From Aquatica leii (lineage: Eukaryota; Arthropoda; Insecta; Coleoptera; Lampyridae): a stretch of DNA of 64,000 bases. The translations under genes were made by a program, and so were the position numbers. Location of the stretch: the NCBI GenBank assembly GCA_035610365.1, contig CM069436.1:37827117-37891116 (forward strand), in the 5' to 3' direction. Under the pieces are notes generated by a model. That model did not search any database. It was given only the letters and a program-made list of their open reading frames with translations, and was not told where the DNA came from. Below are positions 1-10,907 of the stretch, one piece after another; positions within the stretch are counted from its first letter, which is position 1, and each line of letters starts with the position of its first letter.

Positions 1-1548
1 ACAATTGATATTAGTAAACCAACTATAAACACGCAAGGATACGTTCATCATTACATTCTAAATACAGATCGCGCAGATTTCTTAAATAACACGATAACGT
101 ATTTAAAGAAAAATCAAATCGGAGAAACACATATTTTTACTTTAAGAAACTTTCTAATTATAACTTCATCTAAAAATGTTTCAAAAATATTTGAATATTT
201 ATGGCAAGAAGAAATATATAATATTGTCATTTTAGAAGCACGCACATTTAACTCTATAATCCATCAAAGTGATCCTTGCTCGCCGCAAAATAACTGTGGT
301 AAAAAAGCAGTTGCTATCAATTCCTATTCTTGTGATTTTTTAAAACCCATAACGTTTAAAAGAACAAACATGAGCGGTTGTATTATGTGGTTTCTCTACC
401 CGGATGCATATTTTTCTTATCTTCTACCTTCACAAAAAATAATAAATTATTTTCTCGAACTATTTAGTTTACATTTGAACCTAACAGTTAATCATTACCT
501 TATAACTGACTCAACTAATACGTACACTATTTATAAATTACACAAATCTGGCACAGTCTGCTTTTTGGGAGTTAATACCCCGATGAAGGGATATGAGTCT
601 ACTGAGAGATATTATACACACACTTTGGTTTGGATAGTACCGCAACCAAAACAATTGTCATCCGTTGAAGCTCTTGTTCATATTTTTAAATTAGAAGTGT
701 GGATCTTTGTAATTTTATCAACCATATTTACAGTTTTTGTTTGGTGGATTATATCAAGTATAGTCAACAAAAAAAATGTTGTTGAAAGTTTTAGCAACAT
801 TGCTATACAATTAATAAGTGTTTCTATAAGGGGTATTATCAGCAAAGTTCCCAAAAACAAAACATTAAAATTTATTTTAATAATCTATGTAATATATGTT
901 GTTCACATTCAAACAGCCTTTACTTCGGGGTTGATTAAAGCTTTAACTATGCCACTATATGATCGAGGCATTGAAGATATAAATGACTTGGTTATTTCAA
1001 AGTTGCCCATTTACATTAAACCGTACACTGAAAATTATTTATTGACAGACAGCAATTCTTCTATTATTAACGCAATAAAAAGTAATCTAGTAAGTATTAA
1101 GTCATCTAACAACCACGAATTACGGGAAATAAGCACTTTTCGCAACTGTGGTGGTTTGATAACAGAACAATTACTAATAAAAATGGAAAATTTATCAAGC
1201 ACAGTACGTGTTATTCGCGACCAGTCTCTATTGCGGAGAGTTGACGAAGTATTTAAAATAAAATACACAAGTTATTTTTTACAAAACATAAATAATCTTA
1301 TTCGAACTACTACTGAGTCTGGTTTAATGAATAAACTGTGGACCGACACACACGTTGAAATATTTGGACACCGCGAAACAAAACTTGCACCCCAGGGTGC
1401 TAAAGTGCTTACTGTAAAGCACTTACGCATAGTATTTGTTATATTATTAGTCGGATTGTTTTTATCAATTGTAATATTTTGTAGTGAATTAATAAGTGCT
1501 TCGGGTGCAATAAATAAATTTCGTATAAATCGTTTCTTTAAACGTTAA
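1..1548 (+). CDS. Divergent ionotropic receptor (IR), 5'-partial
   Basis: Membrane ligand-gated channel of the insect ionotropic receptor family (chemosensory relatives of ionotropic glutamate receptors). The frame is open from base 1 to the stop at 1546-1548 (515 codons). The first in-frame ATG (370) is not the real start, because the upstream 123 codons read as a normal receptor N-terminus. Visible features: the motif LSSVEALVHIF just before a first membrane segment (about 670-765); a pore and second/third membrane stretch (about 870-960) ending in the family-like HIQTAFTSGLIKAL; a ligand-binding S2 half; and a last membrane helix (about 1420-1490) near the C-terminus. No intron is seen, as is common in divergent IRs. 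No neighbouring gene is related. The family is clear from layout and motifs; the subfamily and ligand cannot be told. Confidence 0.85.
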   Translation, partial: TIDISKPTINTQGYVHHYILNTDRADFLNNTITYLKKNQIGETHIFTLRNFLIITSSKNVSKIFEYLWQEEIYNIVILEARTFNSIIHQSDPCSPQNNCGKKAVAINSYSCDFLKPITFKRTNMSGCIMWFLYPDAYFSYLLPSQKIINYFLELFSLHLNLTVNHYLITDSTNTYTIYKLHKSGTVCFLGVNTPMKGYESTERYYTHTLVWIVPQPKQLSSVEALVHIFKLEVWIFVILSTIFTVFVWWIISSIVNKKNVVESFSNIAIQLISVSIRGIISKVPKNKTLKFILIIYVIYVVHIQTAFTSGLIKALTMPLYDRGIEDINDLVISKLPIYIKPYTENYLLTDSNSSIINAIKSNLVSIKSSNNHELREISTFRNCGGLITEQLLIKMENLSSTVRVIRDQSLLRRVDEVFKIKYTSYFLQNINNLIRTTTESGLMNKLWTDTHVEIFGHRETKLAPQGAKVLTVKHLRIVFVILLVGLFLSIVIFCSELISASGAINKFRINRFFKR

Positions 1549-1740
1549 TCACAGTAAAATTGTCATTTATTAATGTATAATTGTAATTTATTGTAACTGC
1601 ATAATTAATCACTTTCAAAATATTTGTAAAACACATTGTTTTTTGTTTAAAAAATATGGCTTTTTTCACAGTTAATGTTACTGCACTTAAACTTATTGTA
1701 ACTCAAAAACAAATAAAATTAATTTAAAAAACATTGTTAA
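1549..1740 (+). other. 3' UTR of the receptor with poly(A) signal
   Basis: AT-rich sequence follows the receptor stop codon. A canonical AATAAA lies at 1712-1717, about 165 bp downstream, and is the likely cleavage/polyadenylation signal. No other coding frame is seen here. Confidence 0.55.
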
Positions 1741-2520
1741 TTTTTTGAATTACAAAGTATTTGTGAGGGGTTTGTTTTCGCGCGTAGCAAACAAACGACG
1801 GCTTTCGATCGGGCGAGGACGGTAAATCTATTCGCGGAGGAATACAGTGCGCGGCGACAACGGCGGTTGTTAACTACTTGAGCGTGGTGCAATCGTGTGC
1901 TTTGGTTGGCTGATTATAATAAAGTTATTATAATTGAAAAGTGTTTCAATTAACAATTCATAACGTGCTTGAAAGATGTTTGGTAAACGGCGATTTACAA
2001 AAAATACTGGAGCAATACGTAGAGGAAGACCTCATTATTTACGATAAAAGTGTTGAGAGACATTATTGGTAGTCACCGGGAAGAGGAGGAGGATGTGGAC
2101 CCACCAAACCATCCGAACTTGCTTGGTACAAGTTCGTCAAAGAAAGGATAGGTAAGAAAAGAAGATGTTTCGTTTAGAGGGAGAATTCTAGTTAACCTCA
2201 GTTGGATGTGCTAGATAATGAAACGTGCTTTGACAGCACGCGGTTTAGCGAGGCACCAGCTTTTCGGCTTATTCTCGCTTCTAAAATATAAACCAAGTAG
2301 GTGGGAAAAGGACTTAGACAAATCGTGAAAGAACTAAGAAAAACAGAGTTAGTAAAGTAGCTACGGCAAAAAGAAACTAAAAAGATTATTCAAAATAAGA
2401 ATAATGAAATAAATGATTCTAAAATAAATTTCATGCTGTTATTAATTAAAGAAAACTAAATACCTACTTTGCCGTAGCATACTTATAAAAAAATAAACTA
2501 GAAACAATGCAAATATGTTA
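1741..2520. other. Unclassified block, no gene recognised
   Basis: A GC-richer island (about 1768-1905) with CG-rich words sits in otherwise AT-rich DNA, followed by purine-rich sequence with only short open frames. A 13-15 base inverted repeat around CTACGGCAAA (about 2355-2370) and TTTGCCGTAG (about 2468-2477) brackets about 100 bp. It looks like repeat or retroelement leader DNA, but I cannot name a family. Confidence 0.3.
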
Positions 2521-3130
2521 GAAAATAAACATCGTTCTATTGTAGGTTCTGGTCTCTCTTTGCGAATGGTCTATATAAGGGGCACCAGTTTGAAGATGGC
2601 CTGAGAAGATTCGGAAAATGCGTTGACAATGAACAACAGGGCACTTCGATTCTTATCGAATTGGCGACAAGCGAGAATCTAATGCGCCGAAATGTCAGGA
2701 ACGCCACACGAAGGACAACTGTCGTCATCCAAAACGCTAATACGCTTTAAATAACAACGAAATCCGCCGTGTAAAGTCAGGATTTGGACGGCCTCTCGTC
2801 CAGGGACTTGGGGCATTCTGACCCAGATAAGGATGTCCGGGATAAGAAAATAGACATTACGCCCTTTATGGGAAGTGTCCCACAGCCGCTACCATTCACC
2901 CAAGATCAAGACCTTTAAGTGACGCTTGGCCGTTGAAAAGGACGGAAAATCGTTGTTTGAAACGTGCTGGTCAAGGAAATTGCACGAGCCAGCCTTGCAA
3001 AGAAGTAGATCTACGGGAACAGTGCGATACGCCCCTAGGATACTTCTTAGAGATAAGGAATTATATAAATAAGAATTTTGTAACGCCTACAAAGACAATA
3101 ACTTATTCACGTAATTCTACGGAATGAATA
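2521..3130 (+). other. Unclassified block with TATA-like sequence, possible LTR or gag remnant
   Basis: Base composition is higher in GC than the surroundings. A TATA-like CTATATAAGG occurs at 2571-2580. Short frames on both strands (up to 64 codons) give no recognisable domain. The last part (about 3054-3128) is a direct repeat of 3205-3268 inside the adjacent foldback repeat. The promoter-like word and composition suggest an old LTR or element leader, but this is inference. Confidence 0.25.
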
Positions 3131-3156
3131 TGCCGCGCCGTCACTACTATAGTCGT

Positions 3157-3557
3157 CTTAAACGCCTACAGAGATAGACAAACGTTCACTTTTCGTTTCA
3201 TTATTTAAATAAGAATTGCGTAACGCTTACAAAGACAATAATTTATTCACGTAATTTTACGGCATGAATATGCTTTCTTTATGTAAGAGAAAGACGGCGT
3301 TAGAACAATAAAACGTAGAATTTACTTAAAGCTAAATTTATTTTTGTGTTGTTTGAATACTACTTATAAGCCTCTTAAACAGTGGAAATTCTACGTTTTA
3401 TTGTTCTAGCGCTGTCTTCCTCTTACATTAAGAAAGCATATTCATGCAGTAGAATTACATGAATAAGTTATTGTCTTTGTAGGCGTTATGAAATTCTCAT
3501 TTAAATAATGAAACAAAAAGAGAAAGAGAACGTTTGTTTATCTCTATAGGCGTTTAA
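3157..3557. repeat. Foldback (long inverted repeat) element
   Basis: Two arms of about 170 bp (left 3157-3323, right 3386-3557) are inverted copies with roughly 85-90% identity and are separated by about 62 bp. Matching landmarks in order include the AACGCCTA-type outer end, TTTCATTATTTAAAT, TACAAAGACAATAA, CATGAATATGCTTTCTT and, nearest the loop, AACAATAAAACGTAGAATTT. No transposase is encoded. Part of the left arm is also present as a direct copy just outside (3054-3128). A non-autonomous foldback or MITE-type element is the simplest reading. Confidence 0.75.
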
Positions 3558-4330
3558 ACTTTTAATCCGAAAAACACCACTTTAGTAAAATCCAACTTTA
3601 GTATAAGTTTTCCATTAGAAAAAAAGACGATCTGTTCTATTTTATATCTCTAATTCGTTAAGCGTATTTAGAAATAAAGTAGTTTTATGCTGCACGTTTG
3701 GTGTTTTGCCAATATGTGGAAACACTGGAAATTTTTTGATACAATGTCTTTAATGTTTGACTTATCAAGTGTACTACGTTATGAATAATTTTCTGCTGCT
3801 ATTATTCGAAGATGTACACTGCCTCCAAAAAGTAATTAGACACTTTGAAGGTGATTTAGTACCAAATAGGGACAAGCGAAATCCACTACGCGGTGCTAGT
3901 GTACGTTATACTGTATTATTAACAATTGCTCCGTTCATAAAAATATAAAAGATATTATTTATACTAGTGACGGGCACAATTGAGAGATATTAGCAATTGA
4001 ATGAATAGTAATAGTAACTATACAATAATCGAAAGAATCATTCGAATGATTCATTCGGATGTAGGTTTTTTCAACTGCTTATGCGTTACTGTTTGTGGCT
4101 AGACTAAATTTCCAGATTTCATTGTCTCTTTATACCATTATACTACTGAAACTGATGACTCAAATTTTATTTTATATTTTTTGCATTGATTCTATAGAGT
4201 AAATTCCTTAAATCCAAACATCCACCCAACGGTATAGTTGTTTAATAGATTACGTTAGATTGTCAAGGTCCAGAACTTCTAGAATTACCTTACTTATTTT
4301 CGCACAGGTTATTGTGCAACTTTGCAATTA
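3558..4330. other. AT-rich spacer, nothing recognised
   Basis: No coding frame with recognisable similarity was seen. A 63-codon frame at 3757-3948 has no domain or codon bias and is probably chance. Confidence 0.3.
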
Positions 4331-5648
4331 CGAGGTGTGGCTATAAAATAACGGGACTGACGTTGTAAAAAATTTTATTTTCATTTTATACATAATCACT
4401 TATTATCACCTTCAATATACACCCCTTCTCTATGCCTGCAACGCTCCATGCGAATTTTCCACTGTTTGAAACAGTGCTGGAAGTCATCTTCTGTCAACTC
4501 CTTCAGGACTCTTGCCGCTTTCTCTTTTACAGCTTTTACGGATTCAAATCTCGTGCCTTTCAATGCAGATTTCACCTTAGGGAAAAGATAGAAGTCACAT
4601 GGTGCTAGGTCTGGTGAGTAAGGTGGATGTTCTAACATTGGGATGCTGTACTTGGCCAGGAACCGCTTAACAGATAACGCGGAATGAGCTGGCGCATTGT
4701 CTTGGTGCAAAACCCATGATTTGTCCTTCCACATTTTGGGTCGTTTTTTTCTTACTCTTTCACGTAGTTTACCAAGTACCTCAAGGTAGTAATATTGATT
4801 AATTGTTTGACCTTCAGGAACCCAGTGAAGATACACAATCCCATGAATATCGAAAAAAACAATCATCATTGCTTTAAATTTTGACTTGCTCATTCTTGCT
4901 TTTTTGGCTCTCGGTGAAGTTGGGGTCTTTCAATGCATAGATTGGCGCTTCGTTTCCGGATCATAAGTAAAAAACCACGATTCATCACATGTTATTATCC
5001 TTTTCAATAAATTTGGGTCATTTTCAATGGCATTCCAAGTGTCAGTACATTTTTGCGAGCTGCTTGTTGTTCAATCGTGAGAATTTTTGGTATCATTTTT
5101 GCACACACTTTTCGCATGTTCAAATTGTCACGTAAAATTTGCCGTACACATTCTTTATCAATGCCGACAGTTTCAGCAACTGCACGAATACTTAATCGAC
5201 GGTCAGACCGAATAAAATTAGCAACTTTTTCGACATTGTCATCCGTTTTTGATGTTGAAGGACGACCTGACCGCGAATCATCTTCAACGTCTTGTCGACT
5301 ATCTTGAAAACGCTTAAACCATTCAAAAACACGAGTCCGCGATAAACATTCACTGCCATACACTTCTTTTAGTAAATTATAAGTTTCGGTAGCGGTTTCT
5401 CCAAGTTTGAAGTGAAATTTAACAACAATTCGTTGCTCTATTTTTACGCTAACCATTTTTCCGGCAAAACCAAATAACAACACTAACGTAAATGAAGGTT
5501 ACGTCTCAACGATGTTGTTTACAGAAACGAGACTAACTGCATTCTGTAGAGGAAGACTTAAACTAAACAACTGTTGTTCAATGCCGGTTGGCGCATGCGT
5601 ACTCGTTCCACTGCAGCGTCAGTCCCGTTATTTAATAGCCACACCTAG
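4331..5648 (-). mobile_element. mariner element (about 1.32 kb) with terminal inverted repeats
   Basis: Terminal inverted repeats of about 30 bp (4331-4362 and 5617-5648) match almost perfectly; they start near AGGTGTGGCTAT and run to ACGGGACTGACG. TA dinucleotides flank both ends (4329-4330, 5649-5650), the expected Tc1/mariner target duplication. Size, termini and the internal transposase frame all fit a full-length mariner copy inserted in minus orientation. Confidence 0.9.
4396..5456 (-). pseudogene. mariner (DD34D) transposase, broken
   Basis: Cut-and-paste transposase in two overlapping pieces on the minus strand. The N-terminal piece (5456 down to 5004) carries the helix-turn-helix region with WFKRF and the linker SRSGRPSTSKTDDNVEKV. 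The C-terminal piece (4893 down to 4396) carries HQDNAPAH and YSPDLAPCDFYLFP, with 34 residues between the second and third catalytic aspartates, hence DD34D. The first catalytic motif, CDESWF, lies between them. Damage: a frameshift near 5030-5045, and an in-frame TGA at 4932-4930 just before the KTPTSP stretch, where a Trp is usual. I start it at the ATG at 5456 because MVSVKIEQ is the usual mariner-like beginning. Not functional. Confidence 0.92.
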
Positions 5649-6089
5649 TACTTTACTTTTTTCTTCTGTTACTATTTTTTCAATCGAAAGAATCGTAGCA
5701 TCATTTCGAAACAATCGACGTTCGGCAACAATAGACTATTTCGAATAAATTCATTCGAATTGCGCACATCACTAATTTTTACACGCTTTGAATATTACCT
5801 GAAACAAGAAAATCTGAAAAATTTACTTGCCGTTTCTTTCAATTAATTTGTCGGTTTGTTTGTATAGGTTTTTAATAAATTTTGTAATAAGCTATTAAAA
5901 ACATATATACGTTTACGTATTGATTTGACTTTTATTACTTTTTATAGAATAGTTGAGATCAATAAAACGATTAATACAATTTCTTATTTGTATATTTACA
6001 ATTTTCTTCAAATAAAACATTCGTTTATTACAAAATAATATTTAAATAAATTACAAAATTATCAAATTAAATTAAAAGTTAGTGTACAT
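5649..6089. other. AT-rich spacer, nothing recognised
   Basis: Low-complexity AT-rich DNA with no supported gene, repeat or RNA. Confidence 0.3.
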
Positions 6090-6485
6090 TTACAAACAAA
6101 GTTCCTCGACGTTACTTATCTGTCTAATTCTCATGCTCCTTGGTACACGTGAGTCAATAATTTCTGGAATCATACTCTTGAAATTACTTAAAATTTTTAC
6201 GGATAACTTACATTATTTCGTTTCTTCCATAAGCAATCGCGCTAGTATTGAGATATTAATATAAAATTCTTTTTACCAGATTGTGACATGGTGTGTTTTT
6301 TCTTCTTTTTATAACTGCTCCAAAATTGGAAGCTGTCAAGTAGTTACGGCGAAGTTCACGCTAAAGTTCATTTTCGTGTTGTCCTCTAGTGTTAATTTCA
6401 AATTCGCTACGTCGATCTTCTTCTACAACACGCTTTTTGATTATGCTAAGAAATGTTTTTGCAGCTTCTAACAACTCGATTGATT
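6090..6485 (-). pseudogene. Possible YqaJ-type recombinase/nuclease fragment
   Basis: The minus strand, read from about 6480 downward with a stop and gaps, contains RELRRNYLTASNFGAVIKRR, then TPCHNLVKRILY and AIAYGRNE. This order (LTASNFG, a Cys/Leu-rich helix, then the AIAYGR box) is characteristic of YqaJ-like exonuclease domains found in repeated, transposon-associated insect genes. The normal downstream catalytic part cannot be followed. Only a decayed N-terminal part of the domain seems present. Family assignment is from motif memory and moderately sure. Confidence 0.5.
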
Positions 6486-7095
6486 TCATATCAGATTCTG
6501 CAGCATCGGGTTAAAATGTATACTTCTTATACAAGAATTAGAAACTATAAATGAAGCAAGTTGATGAATACGCACTTTATTAGTGACCAAATAAAAAATC
6601 AAATAAAAAAATATATAATGTATTGTTTATTACCTTCTTTTTATAAACAAAGCTTTTATTTTTTGTGATCTCTCATTCACTTTCCGACCTCTGGATGGAG
6701 CTGATTTAGACAAAATTTCCATTTCACTAACAAACACTCACTAATTTGCAATGTAAGAATGCAATCTTTACTTTGATAAATTTTGAAGTAGGTACAACTG
6801 CTTCCTATAATCTCTTCCAAAACTTGAATCTTGAGAATTTCCCTAATGCGATCTTCCAAACGATTAAGAAGCATTATTGTCAATTTATACGTAAAGATCA
6901 TTATTTTATTGTTTCTATAGCTATATATAATTTTGTTTTTCCGTAGTGTAAGTACCTAATCCTATTGTTGCTTTTATGAAAAATTTAATCACTTTATTTG
7001 GAATTCTATCCTATTTATTCAAGAGGAAGAACCTTGCGCGTAATTTAAACTGAATCCACATAAAAAAAAATTTTAATTACCACAAACATTATAAT
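6486..7095. other. Spacer with one unassigned minus-strand frame
   Basis: A 74-codon frame at 6901-6677 (-) contains the leucine- and isoleucine-rich stretch DRIREILKIQVLEEIIGSS, but no known domain is visible. It could be an upstream remnant of the YqaJ-like fragment or a chance frame. The rest is AT-rich. Confidence 0.25.
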
Positions 7096-7240
7096 AGTAG
7101 TTTATTTATCGAGTTCCTGTGTAAATTGGACGCTTTTTTTCCCAAGAGGGCATTTTTAAACCCGAGTGAAACGAGGGTTTAAAAAGTCCTCGAGGGAAAA
7201 AAAGCGTTCAATTTAGACAGGAACGAGTTAAATACAACAT
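7096..7240. repeat. Long imperfect palindrome, loop CGAGTGAAACGAG
   Basis: Sequence from about 7110 to 7226 folds on itself around a centre near 7166. The GAGTTCCTGTGTAAATT arm pairs with AATTTAGACAGGAAC, then the GCTTTTTTTCCC and GGGAAAAAAAGC tracts pair, and the loop is CCCGAGTGAAACGAGGG. The flanks keep some symmetry. No gene is present. Similar GAGNGAANCGAG centres recur elsewhere in the window. Confidence 0.75.
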
Positions 7241-8032
7241 TTTATTGCTCGAACAGAGACTAGGAGGCCTACAAAGTCTTAAAATCTTTCAAAAATAATT
7301 TGACGTTTATGTTGACAAGTGTGCCAAAACTGTCAAAGACGGTTTACAATAGCGAAAAATTAAAATTTATGACAGTTAAGAACAATAAAGTATTTTGTTT
7401 TCATAGTTGTACTTGAGATATCTCATGTAAGTACAATAACGATTTAACATTTAAAAAAATGTAACGAGAGAAATATTGTTTTGAATGCAATGTTATTTTA
7501 GGCATATACCTATATATAGATTAATTTTAATTGTCATGAAAACTTTAAATTGATAGATTTGTATTTGACACATGCCTGCAAAATTTCAACCAAATAGAAC
7601 ATTTACTATAAAAAATATTTATGAATCCGGGTACCTTATTTTTGTAAACAACTGTTACAAAAAAATTTTTATTCACGCTCAGTTGGTAACGTACAGTTTT
7701 CCGAACCTCTTTAAGGTTGGTAAGTGAGCGGTTTCCATGGTTAAAAAAAACGCGTATGTAATGAAACCAATGAAACCCCTCGGTCAGTAATGTACACTTT
7801 CCGAACCTGTAATTTGTGTGTGTTTTGTTTTAACGAATTTGATACAATGTCAATCACAAATTAAATACTTATATGTCAATCGTGAAATGCCTACTATGTG
7901 TTAATATTTTACCGAAATAAACGATAATATTTTGGAAGTAGGTTTTCATTCATTTTTTATTAGTTTAATGTTATTTATTTTGTTTAATGGCTGACTGTAA
8001 ATAAAATAGTATACAAAATCTTGACAAACATG
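7241..8032. other. AT-rich spacer, nothing recognised
   Basis: No coding frame, structural RNA or clear repeat was identified. Confidence 0.3.
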
Positions 8033-8109
8033 TTCCATTTGTCTCGAGAACTAGTTCACCTCGAGGCTATGCCTCTCGGTAAACTATAGTTCTCTCGACA
8101 AAAATGGAA
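8033..8109. repeat. Imperfect palindrome (about 77 bp)
   Basis: The left arm, starting TTCCATTTGTCTCGAGAACT, is mirrored by the right arm AGTTCTCTCGACAAAAATGGAA. The centre reads CTCGAGGCTATGCCTCTCGG. It resembles the 7.1-kb palindrome in carrying a CG-rich loop inside AT-rich DNA. Confidence 0.65.
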
Positions 8110-8569
8110 TAATTTCCACCTCGGTATGTAATCTACTATTACACAATGACTTGATTACCAATTAGAGGTACGCATTTCATTTATTGCGCTTATGCCAAAA
8201 AGCAGGCTGAACTTATATTGATAAACAAAAGAAAAAAGGTGTAGAGATTTTAGTTAAAAAAATAATTAAAACAGTCCTAGAGCTTCTAATTATGGACCAA
8301 TATATTTGAAACTGCTTATTTGGATACTTTGTTATTATAGTCACGACCTGACATTTGAGAAGTTTTAGTTTAAACTAATAAAAAAACTCACTTAAAAATT
8401 TGCAAAACTCAGAAACGCGTTTAATTAAAATTTAGTTAAAATTTAAAAAAAATGAGAATTACAAGTTGTAGGCATAATAGAGTAGTTTGATCCCCTTGTT
8501 AAAATTATCCATAACATTGTTTTGGTTTAATAAATTTATTGTTTTATAAATTTCTTTTTTTTCATTACG
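8110..8569. other. AT-rich spacer
   Basis: No recognisable gene. It may be the decayed continuation of the Gypsy element that starts at about 8570 on the minus strand. Confidence 0.25.
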
Positions 8570-9805
8570 TTCATTACTCGAAAAAGGCAATTAGCCGCTT
8601 TTCTAATAAAATTAAATGGTGATCGTTTGATTTTAGTAGGTGTCATAAAATTTGCGATTTTTATGAAATATTTTGAATTTGTTTACGGGTGTGTTTTAAT
8701 AATTTTATAATATTTGCATCATGCATTTTCTTACGTCAGTTTTTATATTAGGCTAGTAATATAATTGCTTTAATGATCAGTGTGTTTCATTCATTTCTCG
8801 GTGTTTTATTTTTTCTGGATGATAGTACTGCATAAATTTAGTTTGTTCATTTTGGTCTTCTATATCTTCTAAAAATTTCTTCGTAATATGTAATTTTATG
8901 ATATAATTAAATTTTTCTATATTACGTTTCTTAAAATAAATACTTGTATTTGCGTTGATTATTTCTTTCAGTGTTTTCAAAATTTCATCGTCGTTATATC
9001 CAAACGGTAAACTACAATAAATTCTTTGTTGTTGTGTTATCAAATAATTGTATATGTCTGATGATTACAGCTGAGCTGTAATTGTGTGTGCCAAATATAA
9101 TTTGATTTTTCGCTGTATTTAAACTAGATTCCGTATAAGAGATGTTTATTTCTACTTCTCCGATTGCTGTGTGGATTGTGGCATTATCATTTTGTTCTGG
9201 ATAAAAATTTCTTAGTATTTCACCTAGTTCTGCTATATCTTCGTCTTTTGGTCCATCGGCATTTGCTAATAGTGTGTCGAAACCTACTTCATTTGTTTTT
9301 ACTCCTTTTAGTAGTCTAGATAAAGCGTCAGCTACATCATTTTCTTTTCCTTTTCTAAGTCTCATTTCGTAATTGTATTCCATTAGTTTAAGTTTCTTCT
9401 TTGTTAATTTTGAGTTAGCTTCTTTTAGTAAGAATAACCATGTAAGGGGTTTCTATTCATTTTCTATAATAAAATGGTTTCCTTATAGATGAGGTCTAAA
9501 ATGTTTCGTTGCCCATACTATAGCCAAAAGTTCCTTTTCTGTGATGCTGTAATGTTTCTCTGTATCATTAAGGGTTCTCAATGCGTATGCAACTGATTAG
9601 TTTTCTTCTGTCAACATTGCTCCGATTGCTTCATCAGATGCGTCTGTAGTTAATGTAAATTCTTTGCTCATATCAACATATTTTAAAATTAAAATATTAC
9701 CATTGGGATCTTTTTTGGTCCTAGACGTGTTGTTTTTGTTGTCTTTTCTTAAGTTTTTTTACAACTGTCCCAATATTTGTTTAGCTGAATTTCTTTCAAC
9801 AATGT
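8570..9805 (-). pseudogene. Ty3/Gypsy pol remnant: RNase H and integrase N-terminus (outer element, 3' piece)
   Basis: On the minus strand, from about 9770 downward, the order is typical Gypsy: DASDEAIGAML (start of RNase H), [17 protein letters not shown], then KGKENDVADALSRL (end of RNase H), a long connector, and the integrase zinc-finger region around NETH with PNIKTDV. Several stops and frameshifts interrupt it (for example near 9580 and 9040). The matching upstream reverse-transcriptase half lies 6.4 kb away at 16240-16910 on the same strand, so the element was split by the piggyBac insertion. Inactive. Confidence 0.8.
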
Positions 9806-10090
9806 TTAATAATATATAACATATTTCAATTGTTATTTGTTTTGGGACGTAAAAAAATATTGTCGTTGGGGTCATATTCGACCCCACTTGGTAACCGACG
9901 TTCTAAAAAGTAATTCTAATATTTTGTCTGCATTTGTCATCTAATCTGCTTGTTTCAACGTGTTATTCGTCTGAATTATGATTACTACCATTCCGTCTTT
10001 AGTCATTACATTCGGTGAGTTTGTTCGAATCAGTTGAAAAGTGTGTCTGCTGTTTTATTAGATTTGATTGAAAATAGTTGTTGTTGAATA

Positions 10091-10612
10091 ATGGCTAGAA
10101 AATATTTGTCTCAGCGTGAAGTGGAAGAAATAGCTAGCAATATTAATTTACTGAATGAAATTGAAGATAATAATAATAATAATAATCATTTATTGCCTTT
10201 AGATCATACAGCTATGATATGAGGACCAGTCATAAGTATTGAAACAATTTAACCTTGGTTAGTACATAATTTCTCAAATTCAGTTACTGAATAACAGCAG
10301 TTATATAATAACATTTTAATAATTTCGTTCTTAAATTTTTTAGTGTTATGTGTCTTAATGTTAAGTGGTAAATTATTGTATAGTGTAATTGATAAGTACA
10401 CAAAATTATTGTGATACAAATCGGTTCTATGTTGAGGTAATGCGGTAATGAAATTTTATCTGACGATAGTGATGCTGAATTTGAAGAAGTAAGTGTATCT
10501 GAGGTAAACCCGATTGAAAGATGGAAGACGATGACAGTGATGATAATTCGCCCAATGATAAAGATATACTGGCGAGTAAAGATGGTTCCATATGGAAAAA
10601 AGATAAACCTCA
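10091..10612 (+). pseudogene. piggyBac-like transposase, N-terminal part
   Basis: The start ATG at 10091 opens with MARKYLSQREVEE, an acidic N-terminus leading into an Asp/Glu-rich stretch. The frame is cut at 10163-10446 by a LINE fragment and resumes with SDDSDAEFEE. After a frame change, DGSIWKKDKP (about 10575-10610) follows, the W-containing motif that commonly precedes the catalytic core of piggyBac transposases. The next residues lie beyond the LTR retrotransposon, from 15044. Family assignment rests mainly on the C-terminal half. Confidence 0.65.
10163..10446 (-). mobile_element. 5'-truncated LINE 3' end with (ATT)n tail
   Basis: The minus strand ends in AATAAATG followed by (ATT)n at about 10169-10188, the usual 3' tail of several insect non-LTR elements. 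Upstream it encodes a C-terminal LINE-like stretch including HRTDLYHNNFVYLSITLYNN and TKKFKNEIIK. The 9-bp direct repeat AATGAAATT flanks it (10154-10162 and 10447-10455), consistent with a target-site duplication inside the transposase frame. Confidence 0.7.
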
Positions 10613-10616
10613 TGTT

Positions 10617-10749
10617 TGTTGCATATATGTATTGATAGAGAGTGTGGCATTAGACGTGCGCGTATGCAGAGTTTCCCAAGTCATGGATGAACAATATAAG
10701 TTAAGTTTGGGAACGCGTTTTTAATTAATAAAAGTCCAAATCTACAACA
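10617..10749 (+). repeat. 5' LTR (133 bp)
   Basis: Starts TGTTGCATATATG and ends TCTACAACA. It is repeated at 14906-15038. It is unusually short for a Gypsy-type LTR. AATAAAAG near its 3' side could serve as a poly(A) signal. Confidence 0.93.
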
Positions 10750-10907
10750 TGGTGTCAGGTGTAAACAACTGTAAACAGATGTAAACAGGTGTACATCTTG
10801 TAAATGATGTAAATCGTAAAAATGATAAACAAAGTTAAAACTTAGTGTAAATAAAAGACATAAATTGAATTGTGTGTTTGAAATAAACGTTATTAAAGAA
10901 GTGCAAC

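Noticed and set aside
10169-10188. (AAT)n microsatellite.
   Set aside because: It is the 3' tail of the minus-strand LINE fragment, not an independent repeat.
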